This document shows positions 28,484 to 37,580 of a DNA stretch of 43,607 nt, one piece after another. A model generated the notes under the pieces. That model had not been told where the DNA came from, did not search any database, and saw only the letters and a program-made list of their open reading frames with translations. The stretch is from Gammaproteobacteria bacterium. Lineage in GTDB: Bacteria > Pseudomonadota > Gammaproteobacteria > Steroidobacterales > Woeseiaceae. Numbering within the stretch: the first letter of the stretch is position 1; every line of letters starts with the position of its first letter. The position numbers and the translations under genes were made by a program. The stretch covers positions 1 to 43,607 of the forward strand of contig JAOTUU010000007.1 in assembly GCA_029863705.1 (NCBI GenBank), given 5' to 3'.

Positions 28484-28559
28484 CCGCATTTTGGGGATGT
28501 GCAATGCGCTCCGAACACTTATTATTGGGTACCTGATTTGTCGTCGGAAGAGCGGAACA

Positions 28560-29072
28560 GTGAAAATAGTCAGCCCAATTCTTAAGTTCGCTATTTTTAG
28601 CGCGGCCATTTTGTCGATTGCATGTAGCCAGCAGGATGCGCCGCAGCCCGAAGCTGCGGCCGGCGACAAGCATGTTGCGACCGAGACTACCGAGGCTTCA
28701 TCGCCGGCGGTGATGCCTCGAACCGCTTCCCCCGAGGGCGCCAGCGTTTTTTTCATTAGCCCGGCTGATGGCGACACGGTTGCAAGCCCTGTCAGCATCG
28801 AATTTGGCATCGAAGGCATGAGCGTTGTAAAAGCCGGCGACAAGCAGCCACATTCCGGTCATCACCACCTGCTGGTCGACACGGATCTACCCGATTTTGG
28901 GCTCCCGATTCCGGCGGATGAGCACCATATCCACTTCGGCGACGGCAGTACTTCGACCGAAATAACCCTTGAGCCGGGCACACATACACTGCGTATGTTG
29001 TTGGGCGACCACCTGCATATTCCTCACGATTCGCCCATAATGTCGGATCCGATTACCATTACCGTCAAATAG
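28560..29072 (+). CDS. DUF4399-like lipoprotein
   Basis: GTG start; lipobox-like AAILSIAC; HSGHHHLLVDTDLPDFGLPIPADEHHIHFGDGSTSTEITLEPGTHTLRMLLGDHLHIPHDSPIMSDPITITV. Confidence 0.7.
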   Translation: MKIVSPILKFAIFSAAILSIACSQQDAPQPEAAAGDKHVATETTEASSPAVMPRTASPEGASVFFISPADGDTVASPVSIEFGIEGMSVVKAGDKQPHSGHHHLLVDTDLPDFGLPIPADEHHIHFGDGSTSTEITLEPGTHTLRMLLGDHLHIPHDSPIMSDPITITVK

Positions 29073-29130
29073 ATGGTTGAGTGATAGCGTCCGGAACACT
29101 AGAATTCCCGGGCTACAGACTTTTCAACTC

Positions 29131-30615
29131 ATGAATCAAACCAGCCAAAATAAGAATATAGGAATAAGCGGACTTGCCGCTTATATACCGCCGTATCGCG
29201 TCTGGCTGGAAGACTGGTGTGGCTGGACGGACAGCCAATGGCCAAAGATCCGCGAGGTCGTTGGGCGCAGCTTTCGGGTGCGTGGTCCGGATCAAAGCGT
29301 CTATACAATGGCCGCGACCGCTGTCATGAGGCTCATCGAGCAGTACGACGTCGATCCGACCCAGATCAAGTTCCTTGGACTGGGCACGGAGTCGAGCACC
29401 GACAACTCAGCCGGCGCAATTATCGTCAAAGGCATGATCGACCGGGCCCTCATTGCTCGTGGCAAAGCCCCGATTGCAAGAAGCTGCGAGGTCCCTGAGT
29501 TCAAGCACGCCTGTCTGGGCGGCGTCTATGGCATGAAGGGCGCCATTCGACACCTCGCACTTGATGGCGCCGGTGGGCAGGCAATCGTCGTTTGCGCTGA
29601 CATCGCCGAATACGCGCGCGGCTCCAGCGGCGCACCGACACAGGGCGCCGGAGCGGTAGCGATGCTGCTTGAGGAAGACCCAAAACTGGCCATTGTCGAT
29701 CTTCCCGCGTCGGGGTCGGCATCGGACTACCGGATCATGGACTTCCGTAAACCGATGTCACGTTTTTGTGGGCAAAGTCGCGCTGAGACGCACCAGGTTC
29801 AGGACTTCCCGGTTTTCAATGGCAAGTACTCGACAACCTGTTACATCGACGAAACGCTGCACGCACTGAATGACATGTATACGAAACGGGGCATCAATGC
29901 CGCCGAATACATGCGCTCATTACGGACTGTATTCATGCATCGACCCTATCGGCGCATGCCCGAAACCGGTTGGGCTATCTCTTACCTGTTCGGGCTCAGC
30001 CAGGGCGACGCCGAAGATCGTGCAGAGCTGGCTTCGTATTGTTATGAGGCGGGCATCGATGCTGCCGCGCTGCACAGTGAAATGATCAGCACACCGGATG
30101 TGGCTCAGCTTGCCAATGCCGAGCAGCTGCAATTTGAGGTGTATCCCCTGACGATGGCCGTGCATAAAGTTTTTCGTGCATCACGCCGCTATCGACGAGA
30201 AATTCTCGACAAGCTCGCGCTCGGCAGTGACACGATGCTCGATCTCGGCAACCTGTATACGGCCGCGCTCCCTGCCTGGATGGCTGCCGGTTTCGAACAA
30301 GCGCTCGATGAAGATTCGCTCGCGGCGGGTGAGGAAGTACTAACGCTCGGTTATGGCAGTGGAGACGCGGCAGAGGTTATTCCGTTCTTCATGGCTGAAG
30401 GGTGGCGCGAGGCCACCGCAGCAATTCGTTTCAGTGAGGCAATGGACTTCACGATCGACCTCAACGCTGATCAATACGCGGCACTGCACGATGGCCGCCG
30501 CGTCAATGGCCTCGACTACGTCCCAAGAGACGAATTCGTGATTGATCGTGTAGGTGTTGCCGACGAACGGCACTTCAGCGACATGGGAATCGAATACTAC
30601 AAGTACGTGAGCTAG
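29131..30615 (+). CDS. Hydroxymethylglutaryl-CoA synthase
   Basis: GLAAYIPPYRV, GLGTESSTDNSAGA, catalytic Cys motif EFKHACLGGVYGMKGAIRHL. Start at ATG 29131. Confidence 0.88.
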   Translation: MNQTSQNKNIGISGLAAYIPPYRVWLEDWCGWTDSQWPKIREVVGRSFRVRGPDQSVYTMAATAVMRLIEQYDVDPTQIKFLGLGTESSTDNSAGAIIVKGMIDRALIARGKAPIARSCEVPEFKHACLGGVYGMKGAIRHLALDGAGGQAIVVCADIAEYARGSSGAPTQGAGAVAMLLEEDPKLAIVDLPASGSASDYRIMDFRKPMSRFCGQSRAETHQVQDFPVFNGKYSTTCYIDETLHALNDMYTKRGINAAEYMRSLRTVFMHRPYRRMPETGWAISYLFGLSQGDAEDRAELASYCYEAGIDAAALHSEMISTPDVAQLANAEQLQFEVYPLTMAVHKVFRASRRYRREILDKLALGSDTMLDLGNLYTAALPAWMAAGFEQALDEDSLAAGEEVLTLGYGSGDAAEVIPFFMAEGWREATAAIRFSEAMDFTIDLNADQYAALHDGRRVNGLDYVPRDEFVIDRVGVADERHFSDMGIEYYKYVS

Positions 30616-31184
30616 TCGCCGCAGTAGTTTTCGAGCATTCCCTTGTGCTCCGTCAGGAGCGTTTGCCACTCCATTTTGAACCACGGCGTAAACCGCTCCG
30701 GTGACGCATCCATTTCAGTAGCCAGCGCCTCGGCCGAAACATAACGGATGTCGGCGATCTCGTGGGCGTTTGCCCGCACCGATTCCCCAACCTTACCAAG
30801 ATAAACCTGGCACAGCTCATGCTCGGATCCGAGGTCGCTATATCTGGCCTCATAACTGAATTTGTAGACGTACTCGAGCGATGTTTCGATGTTCAGTTCG
30901 TCCAGCAACCGGCGCTGCGTTGCCACTTGCATCGACTCCCCGCGGCGAGGGTGGCTACAACAGCTGTTTGACCAGAAACCCGGCCACAGCCGCTTCGACT
31001 GACTACGCTGTTGCAGCAACAGCTCACCTTTGTCATTGAAAAGAAACAGGGAAAACGCGCGGTGCAACACACCGGCTCCATCGTGGCAATCAGCTTTGGG
31101 CAGGAAGCCGATTTCGTTATCGTCAGCATCGACAAGAATCAACTCTTCGGCCTCGGACGACACAATTCGATGTGCGCTATTCAC
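30612..31184 (-). CDS. idi: Isopentenyl-diphosphate delta-isomerase, type 1 (Nudix)
   Basis: LHRAFSLFLFNDKGELLLQQRSQSKRLWPGFWSNSCCSHPRRGESMQVATQRRLLDEL. Confidence 0.92.
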   Translation of the reverse strand: MNSAHRIVSSEAEELILVDADDNEIGFLPKADCHDGAGVLHRAFSLFLFNDKGELLLQQRSQSKRLWPGFWSNSCCSHPRRGESMQVATQRRLLDELNIETSLEYVYKFSYEARYSDLGSEHELCQVYLGKVGESVRANAHEIADIRYVSAEALATEMDASPERFTPWFKMEWQTLLTEHKGMLENYCGD

Positions 31185-31197
31185 TCCCCACCTCTTC

Positions 31198-33408
31198 TTA
31201 TTGGCTCAGATTCAGGGTTTTGAACCCCGCCGATGCAAGTGCACTACGAACCTCTGGGACTCTGCCAGGGCAAAGCGCAATAATCGAACCGCCACCACCA
31301 CCACCGGTCAACTTGGCTCCACTTGCGCCTGCCGATCGAGCTATCTGTACCATGCCCTCAAGCTCGGCCGTCGAAACCTGGATAGCACTCAGTAGTCCCT
31401 GGCAGATATTCATTAGCATGCCGAGCTCCGCATAATCAGCCCTGACGAGTGCGTTAGCGCCAGCCTGGCTCAACACGTCGATTTCATCGAACAATGCCTC
31501 ATAACGTGCCGGGTGTTCATCGTGTCGCGCACGAACACCGGCAACCTGTTCGACGGTCAACCCGGGCGAGCTGCTACAGGCGATGATGATCGGTGGCGGC
31601 TCCGGCAGTGCAAGATGCTCGACATGCAGCGACTCGGCATTACGAAATGTCATCGGAACCGCATAGGTCGCTATCGTGTTATCGATGCCCGATGGCGTAC
31701 CGTGTGCGAGCTTCTCGCACTCGAACGCGATCGCGTTTACCCGCGAATCATCCAAACCCAACTCAAGCTCCGCATCAAACGCACGCACGATAGCTACGGC
31801 GAGAGCAGCGGATGACCCCAGTCCCATCGCCCGAGGCAAATCCGAGCGCAGGTGAATCTCGTATCCCGGTCCCGCGACATCGAGTTCACGAAGAATCAGA
31901 TTCAGCGCTGCGGCAATACCAGAGGAATCGTCGGCGTCAACCCGCTCAGAGACGCCCCATTCCGGTATCGATATGTTGACACCAGCATCACTCTTGCTGA
32001 CCTGTGCCGACACCGCGTCGGGTATGGGCAATGCCAGCGCGTGTCGGCCATAAACAACGGCGTGTTCGCCAAGCAAAATAACTTTGCCCGCCGCTGTTGC
32101 GCATGATTCGCGCCGCTGCGATATCAGATGCCGTCCGGCTAATATTTCTTGTGCCTTCTGCACCTTGATATCACCGCTGGCAATCAGTTCGTTCAGTACC
32201 TCGTCGAAACACTCGTCCGGCACACCGGCGGTCGCGGCGACACTACGCGCGTGCAAGCGCATATGTCCGTCCTGAATGCCCGTCGTCGCCAGCGCCTTCA
32301 AAGCTGCAAAATTCTGGGCCAATCCGACGGCCGCCATCAATTCAGCAAGCTCGATTGCCGACTCCACGCCGGCCAATCGGATTGCCGCTGCCACCGCAGG
32401 ATTTGCGTCCAGGTTGCCACCCACAACCCCCACTTTCAGCGGAATCTCGATGTCACCCTGGAGTTCGCCGTTGTCGGCGACGGACCAGGTTGTGAGCGGT
32501 TTATAGGTGCCTGTTAGTGCTGCGAACGCATGTGCACCGGCCTCAATCGCCCGCCAATCGTTGCCGGTCGCAATGGCGACAGCATCCACGCCGTTCATGA
32601 CACCCTTGTTGTGGGTCGCCGCGCGATAAGGGTCTGCGCCAGCGATTTGGCTGGCAAGCACAATACGATCACGAACCTGGTCTCCGCTGGTATCACCCGT
32701 GGCAAGATCAGCGGGCCGGTATCGAACTCGTGCTGATACCAGAGACCTGTCGGCGAGATTCGAAAGGATTGCCAACGCAACTCTACCACCACAAAGTTCC
32801 GCAATTTGCGACGCTACTGCCTCGCAAATCGTATTGACCAGGTTAGCTCCCATCGCATCGCAGGTATCAACCAGCATGTGTACAGCAATCGCGGTGGTGT
32901 CATCGTCTAGCGATATTAATCGCGACACGACCTCCCGGACACCGCCGCCGCGAGTAACGAGCCTAGGATGAACCGCGTTAGCCCGTTCGAGCAACTCGGC
33001 GCTGGCCGAATTCAGCTTGGATAGCGCCAATTCCGTGTCGTCGACGTTCGTGACGTGTATTTGTCCGACAAGCAATGACTCGGAACAAGATGCGGTGAAC
33101 CCGCCTGAACTGCGCGCCAATCGCGCGGCATTACTCGTGGCGGCAACTATCGAGGGTTCCTCGACAACCATCGGCACGATGTAATCCTGATCGTTGACGA
33201 CGAAATTGGGCGCGACCGCCATGGGCAAACCGAAAACGCCAACGACATTCTCGATCATCCTATCCGCTACAGCAGGCGGCAGTACGTGCTTGCCCTGCTG
33301 CAACAGCTCCGCATCTGCAGCCGACAACCATCCCTGTTGCTCGAGTGCTCGAATGCGCTCGGCAATGCTTAGCCGGTAGAGACCTTTGATTCGGGAATCG
33401 CTCAACAA
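31198..33408 (-). CDS. Fusion protein: class II HMG-CoA reductase (about aa 1-430) and mevalonate kinase (about aa 437-736)
   Basis: HMGR: ENVVGVFGLPMAVAPNFVVN, EEPSIVAATSNAA, DTCDAMGANLVN, HNKGVMNGVDAV, DGHMRLHARS. MK: AAGKVILLGEHAVVYG, PRAMGLGSSAALAVA, GTPSGIDNTIATY, AKLTGGGGGGSIIALC. Single uninterrupted frame. Confidence 0.93.
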   Translation of the reverse strand: MLSDSRIKGLYRLSIAERIRALEQQGWLSAADAELLQQGKHVLPPAVADRMIENVVGVFGLPMAVAPNFVVNDQDYIVPMVVEEPSIVAATSNAARLARSSGGFTASCSESLLVGQIHVTNVDDTELALSKLNSASAELLERANAVHPRLVTRGGGVREVVSRLISLDDDTTAIAVHMLVDTCDAMGANLVNTICEAVASQIAELCGGRVALAILSNLADRSLVSARVRYRPADLATGDTSGDQVRDRIVLASQIAGADPYRAATHNKGVMNGVDAVAIATGNDWRAIEAGAHAFAALTGTYKPLTTWSVADNGELQGDIEIPLKVGVVGGNLDANPAVAAAIRLAGVESAIELAELMAAVGLAQNFAALKALATTGIQDGHMRLHARSVAATAGVPDECFDEVLNELIASGDIKVQKAQEILAGRHLISQRRESCATAAGKVILLGEHAVVYGRHALALPIPDAVSAQVSKSDAGVNISIPEWGVSERVDADDSSGIAAALNLILRELDVAGPGYEIHLRSDLPRAMGLGSSAALAVAIVRAFDAELELGLDDSRVNAIAFECEKLAHGTPSGIDNTIATYAVPMTFRNAESLHVEHLALPEPPPIIIACSSSPGLTVEQVAGVRARHDEHPARYEALFDEIDVLSQAGANALVRADYAELGMLMNICQGLLSAIQVSTAELEGMVQIARSAGASGAKLTGGGGGGSIIALCPGRVPEVRSALASAGFKTLNLSQ

Positions 33409-34406
33409 AGTTGTCCTGTGACCTGCACGCCGAGTGGATCGGCGCTTACTGCAAGGTGCCGGAAATTTTGTTCTTTTGCACGATCAATAAATTCAATAAT
33501 CGATTCTGCGTCGCTGGACAGGACGATTCCGATATCGCCGCCACCTGCGCCACAGGGTTTGTAGACAAGGCCTGCCGTTTCAGCTGCCGCCACCATCTCT
33601 GCATGACCGGCGTCAAAAATGCCGAGTTCATGATCGTTGCTGAATTCCCGCAGCACCTGGATATAATCCCGATACTCAAACAGAACTTTCTGCGCGTTAC
33701 CACTGCCCCAGGCCGACGCCACGCGCCTTGATGCGTACATGAGCGCGGCTCGCGACGGCCGCGGGTCACTCTTGATGAGGTGTTTCAGTTTGGCACTGGT
33801 ACTTGCTGGAACACCGCTCCAAAACAGGCCGAAAACCAGGCCGTCCGGCCAAGCGACAGGGTGGCCGGTACCTTCGCCCATCGTGTACTCGATCAGCCCC
33901 CCGCGGCTGCAGCACGCTATGTCCACGCCGCTACCCAGACCTTTCTGAAACGCTCGATGCGCGGCGAAAGCGATCCTGCTGGCGTCTTCATCAACATCGC
34001 CCACATGGCACAACGCAGCAGCGAATGCGGTCATCAACGCGGCACTGGAGCCGATACCAATTTTGGCACCACTTTCCGCGTCGACGAAGTCGCTTGTGTC
34101 CAGGCGAATCGAAAAGTGCCTGTTTGTTTCGACGTAGGCGGTTCGCCACAGGTCTTCCACCAGTTTGAAGTCCTCACCGCCTGCCAGCCATTCCACCACA
34201 CCATCCGCGACCCTGAAACGAGCCGTCGACTCCGCATGGCCGGGCGCCGCAACGACGTGATGTTCTTCATTGTTGTTTTCGACCGTAACTCGTGCACGGC
34301 GATCGACAGCCATGCACACGGCCGGCGCACCGTCGAGAACCGCGTACTCACCAGACAAAACTACCTTGCCAGGTGCGCTTGCCACTATCGGCATTGCGTC
34401 GCTCAT
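33402..34406 (-). CDS. Phosphomevalonate kinase (GHMP kinase)
   Basis: SAPGKVVLSGEYAVLDGAPAVCMAVDRRA, GIGSSAALMTAFAAAL, GLGSGVDIACCSRGGLIEY, KPCGAGGGDIGIVL. Confidence 0.85.
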   Translation of the reverse strand: MSDAMPIVASAPGKVVLSGEYAVLDGAPAVCMAVDRRARVTVENNNEEHHVVAAPGHAESTARFRVADGVVEWLAGGEDFKLVEDLWRTAYVETNRHFSIRLDTSDFVDAESGAKIGIGSSAALMTAFAAALCHVGDVDEDASRIAFAAHRAFQKGLGSGVDIACCSRGGLIEYTMGEGTGHPVAWPDGLVFGLFWSGVPASTSAKLKHLIKSDPRPSRAALMYASRRVASAWGSGNAQKVLFEYRDYIQVLREFSNDHELGIFDAGHAEMVAAAETAGLVYKPCGAGGGDIGIVLSSDAESIIEFIDRAKEQNFRHLAVSADPLGVQVTGQLC

Positions 34407-35365
34407 GCAGTCGACTCCAATGCAGCGCCTTCGCCGAGACCACTAAGCATGACGGCTTCGACGCCCGTCGTTTCCGCCAGCGCTACGTGAACTTGCGACA
34501 CGGCTTCGGGCGTACAAACGGCCTTTACCTGCGGCCCCGCATCGATCGTAAAAAATACCGGCACGCCATCTTCCTGCAAATTCCTTATCGTCTGCATGCA
34601 AGCCAGCGTCACACTATTCCAGTAAATCATCGGTGGACGCGAACCCCACATTACCGAGTGCATCTTCAGGCAGTTGTGTTCGGCGACCGTGGCCAGGGCG
34701 GAAAAATCCCGGCCGGCAATAGCCTCGCGCGCAGCTGCCAGATCCTGCGGCTGCTGCTCTACCCAACGCTCGAAAAATGGTGATGTCTTGCGGCTGATTT
34801 CCATCGCCTCGGTCGAACCAACGGGCTTGGGTCCTGTTGCCGTAATGGCGACCACAACCTGTAGCGGCCAATCGGCGGCCGCCCTCAGGCTGGATACTGA
34901 AACGTCCCGGGGACGATTCTCCAGTTCGACGAAGCCGCCGTACAACGACCTTGCTGCAGAACCGGATGCACGACCGGCGAGGCTCGCCAACTCATCGGTG
35001 CTTCGTTTTCGCTCTGCCAATGCATCAGCCGCAACGGTGAGCGCAGCAAACGCAGACGCCGAGGACGCAAGGCCCGCAGCAATCGGGAAATTGCACTGGC
35101 TCGTCACGCGCACCGGGCGGCGTCGCGCACCGAGCACGGTGCCGAGGCATCGCTGGATCCTTGGCAACATTCCGCCATCTGCCTGGCCGTTAATAATCAA
35201 CTCATCGTCAAGTAACGTGTCGTCGTATTCGACGCACATGGTCGTATACAGTTCGGCAAGCGTTACCGAAATCGAACCAACCGCGGGGAGGTTACGACCT
35301 GCGTCGCGCTTCCCCCAATACTTGATCAATGCGATATTCGGTTGGGCTCTGGCTATTGCCCGCAT
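34403..35365 (-). CDS. mvaD: Diphosphomevalonate decarboxylase
   Basis: ARAQPNIALIKYWGKRDAGRNLPAVGSISVTL, QCNFPIAAGLASSASAFAALTVAA, SGSAARSLYGGFVELE, FFTIDAGPQVKAVC. Confidence 0.9.
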   Translation of the reverse strand: MRAIARAQPNIALIKYWGKRDAGRNLPAVGSISVTLAELYTTMCVEYDDTLLDDELIINGQADGGMLPRIQRCLGTVLGARRRPVRVTSQCNFPIAAGLASSASAFAALTVAADALAERKRSTDELASLAGRASGSAARSLYGGFVELENRPRDVSVSSLRAAADWPLQVVVAITATGPKPVGSTEAMEISRKTSPFFERWVEQQPQDLAAAREAIAGRDFSALATVAEHNCLKMHSVMWGSRPPMIYWNSVTLACMQTIRNLQEDGVPVFFTIDAGPQVKAVCTPEAVSQVHVALAETTGVEAVMLSGLGEGAALESTA

Positions 35366-35395
35366 AAGCTACTTCGTCCTGCTAAAGGGATGCGA

Positions 35396-35401
35396 ATTAT
35401 A
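35396..35401 (-). promoter_or_regulatory. -10 element (TATAAT) of the reverse-strand mevalonate operon
   Basis: Reverse strand GGGCTATAATTCGCATCC, about 30 nt upstream of the mvaD ATG; no convincing -35. Confidence 0.5.
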
Positions 35402-35462
35402 GCCCAGCCGCCCTACGCAAAGGTCGGCAAATCGGTGTACGCTACATGGCCCTGAGCACACG

Positions 35463-36365
35463 GTGGAACGACCTTTGTCAGTATTGTTCGAGAATCGCAT
35501 AGCGCACTACACCGAGCGCGTGGCATTAAAGCTGGATGAGGTTCTGCCGCCATCCTCGCAGGAACCGGAGCGCTTGCACGACGCGATGCGCTACGCCGTG
35601 TTCAACGGTGGCAAGCGGGTTCGGCCATTACTCGTATACGCGGCCGGGGAGTGTCTCGGCTTGCAGGAGAGCTTGCTGGATGCGCCTGCCGCGGCAATCG
35701 AACTCGTTCACGCCTTTTCTCTGGTGCACGACGATCTTCCCGCAATGGACGATGACGACCTGCGACGTGGCAAGCCAACGCTGCACCGAAAATACGATGA
35801 AGCCACCGCCATACTCGCCGCCGACGCGTTGCAGCCATTGGCTTTCAGCGTCCTCGCCAACGCCAGCGGCGTCGCACCCGCGACGCGAATCAGGCTCGTC
35901 AAGCTCCTCGCGGATGCCTGCGGATCCATCGGCATGACAGGCGGGCAGTCGCTCGATCTGGCTGCTGAAGGACAGTCACTCGACGCTGCACAAATCGAGC
36001 ACATGTACGAACTGAAGACCGGCGCGCTGATTCACGCGTCGGTTGTGTCAGCGTCAGCGATATGCGCTGATTTATCTGCCGAACGTAGCTCGGCCCTCGA
36101 TGCGTTCGGACGCACGATCGGTATCGCATTTCAAATCAAGGATGACATCCTTGATGTTGAAGGAACAACGGAAATCATCGGCAAGCCATCCGGATCCGAC
36201 CAGCGCCTCGACAAAGCGACCTTTCCCGGACGGGTAGGCATCGCGGATGCGCGACAACGTTGTGACGAATTGCTGAACGGCGCATTGCAACATCTCGACG
36301 ATTTCGGTACCGACGCCGAACCATTGAGCTGGCTTGCCCGCTTCATTGTTGAGCGTGGCAACTAA
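35463..36365 (+). CDS. ispA: Polyprenyl synthetase (geranyl/farnesyl diphosphate synthase)
   Basis: GGKRVRPLLVYAAGE, LVHDDLPAMDDDDLRRGKPTLHRKYDEA (first Asp-rich motif), FQIKDDILDVEG (second). GTG start. Confidence 0.92.
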   Translation: MERPLSVLFENRIAHYTERVALKLDEVLPPSSQEPERLHDAMRYAVFNGGKRVRPLLVYAAGECLGLQESLLDAPAAAIELVHAFSLVHDDLPAMDDDDLRRGKPTLHRKYDEATAILAADALQPLAFSVLANASGVAPATRIRLVKLLADACGSIGMTGGQSLDLAAEGQSLDAAQIEHMYELKTGALIHASVVSASAICADLSAERSSALDAFGRTIGIAFQIKDDILDVEGTTEIIGKPSGSDQRLDKATFPGRVGIADARQRCDELLNGALQHLDDFGTDAEPLSWLARFIVERGN

Positions 36366-36369
36366 TGTT

Positions 36370-37542
36370 GTGACTGCCGCGACGCGCACAATACTGCATG
36401 TCGATATGGATGCGTTCTACGCTTCTGTTGAACAACGCGACAACCCGGAACTTCGCGGCAAACCGGTGGTTGTGGGCGGTGGCAGCAACCGGGGAGTCGT
36501 TGCCGCCGCAAGCTACGAAGTCCGCGAGTTTGGTGTGCGCTCGGCAATGCCAATGCGCGAGGCATTGCGGCGCTGCCCTGACCTGGTCCGCGTGGCACCG
36601 CGAATGTCGCGATACAAAAAAGTCTCCGCAGAAATTTTCGAGGTTTTTCGGGAATTCACACCACTGGTCGAAGGTCTGTCGCTCGATGAGGCGTTTCTGG
36701 ATGTTACTTCCAGCCAAACACTGCATGGGACAGGCATCGATATTGCGAGGTGCATCAAACAAACGATCAACGAGCGCACTGGCCTGACGGCATCGGTCGG
36801 CGTTGCCGAAAACAAGCTGGTCGCGAAAATTGCATCCGACCTGAATAAACCGGATGGGCTTGCCGTCGTCACTGCGGACAATTGCCACGAGCAGCTCGAT
36901 CCTTTACCGGTTTCCGTCATACCGGGTATCGGTAAACAGACCCTCAGCCGATTGCATAAAGTCGGAATTCGGACTGTCGCGGACCTGCGTCTCGCACATG
37001 ACCGGGACATCGAGCCAATATTTGGACGGTACTCGCGGAGGACGCGTGATCGTGCCGCCGGCATCGATAGTCGACCTGTCATGCCGTCACGTGAGGAGAA
37101 GTCGATCAGCGCCGAGGAAACGTTTGAACAGGACCTTGTCGATCGCGGCGATATGGACAGCGAATTGCTCGCGCTCTCGGAGACCACGGCACAGCGACTG
37201 CGCAAAGCAGAACTGCAGGCCGGCACTGTTCATATCAAAATTCGGCAAGCCGATTTTCAGACATTTACGCGGCAAAAACGCCTCCAGCCGCCCGTTAACA
37301 GTACCGACCAGATCTACCACACGGCACGAAGCCTGCTCGGCACATGGCTAAGCAGCAACCCGGACGCAAAGGTCCGATTGCTCGGCGTCGGCGGGAGCAA
37401 GTTGTCGCCAGCTGAGCAACGCGATTTATTCGCTGACGAGCAAGGATCAACGGACAATCCGCTCGATCAGGCAGTCGACAATATCCGCGATCGCTTCGGC
37501 AAGCTGTCAGTAAGCCGCGCCAGGACCTTGGAACGGCCATGA
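36370..37542 (+). CDS. dinB: DNA polymerase IV (Y family)
   Basis: ILHVDMDAFYASVEQRDNPELRGKPVVVGG, SLDEAFLDVT, ASVGVAENKLVAKIASDLNKPDGL. Start ambiguous: GTG 36370, GTG 36355 or TTG 36334. Confidence 0.92.
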   Translation: MTAATRTILHVDMDAFYASVEQRDNPELRGKPVVVGGGSNRGVVAAASYEVREFGVRSAMPMREALRRCPDLVRVAPRMSRYKKVSAEIFEVFREFTPLVEGLSLDEAFLDVTSSQTLHGTGIDIARCIKQTINERTGLTASVGVAENKLVAKIASDLNKPDGLAVVTADNCHEQLDPLPVSVIPGIGKQTLSRLHKVGIRTVADLRLAHDRDIEPIFGRYSRRTRDRAAGIDSRPVMPSREEKSISAEETFEQDLVDRGDMDSELLALSETTAQRLRKAELQAGTVHIKIRQADFQTFTRQKRLQPPVNSTDQIYHTARSLLGTWLSSNPDAKVRLLGVGGSKLSPAEQRDLFADEQGSTDNPLDQAVDNIRDRFGKLSVSRARTLERP

Positions 37543-37580
37543 CTGATGTAGAATCAGTGTCTTAGTCAGGGCGCAGGTTT

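Noticed and set aside
37540-37560. ACTGAT-GTAGA-ATCAGT hairpin after dinB as a terminator
   Set aside because: 6-bp AT-containing stem without a T-tract, directly upstream of the gspA start.
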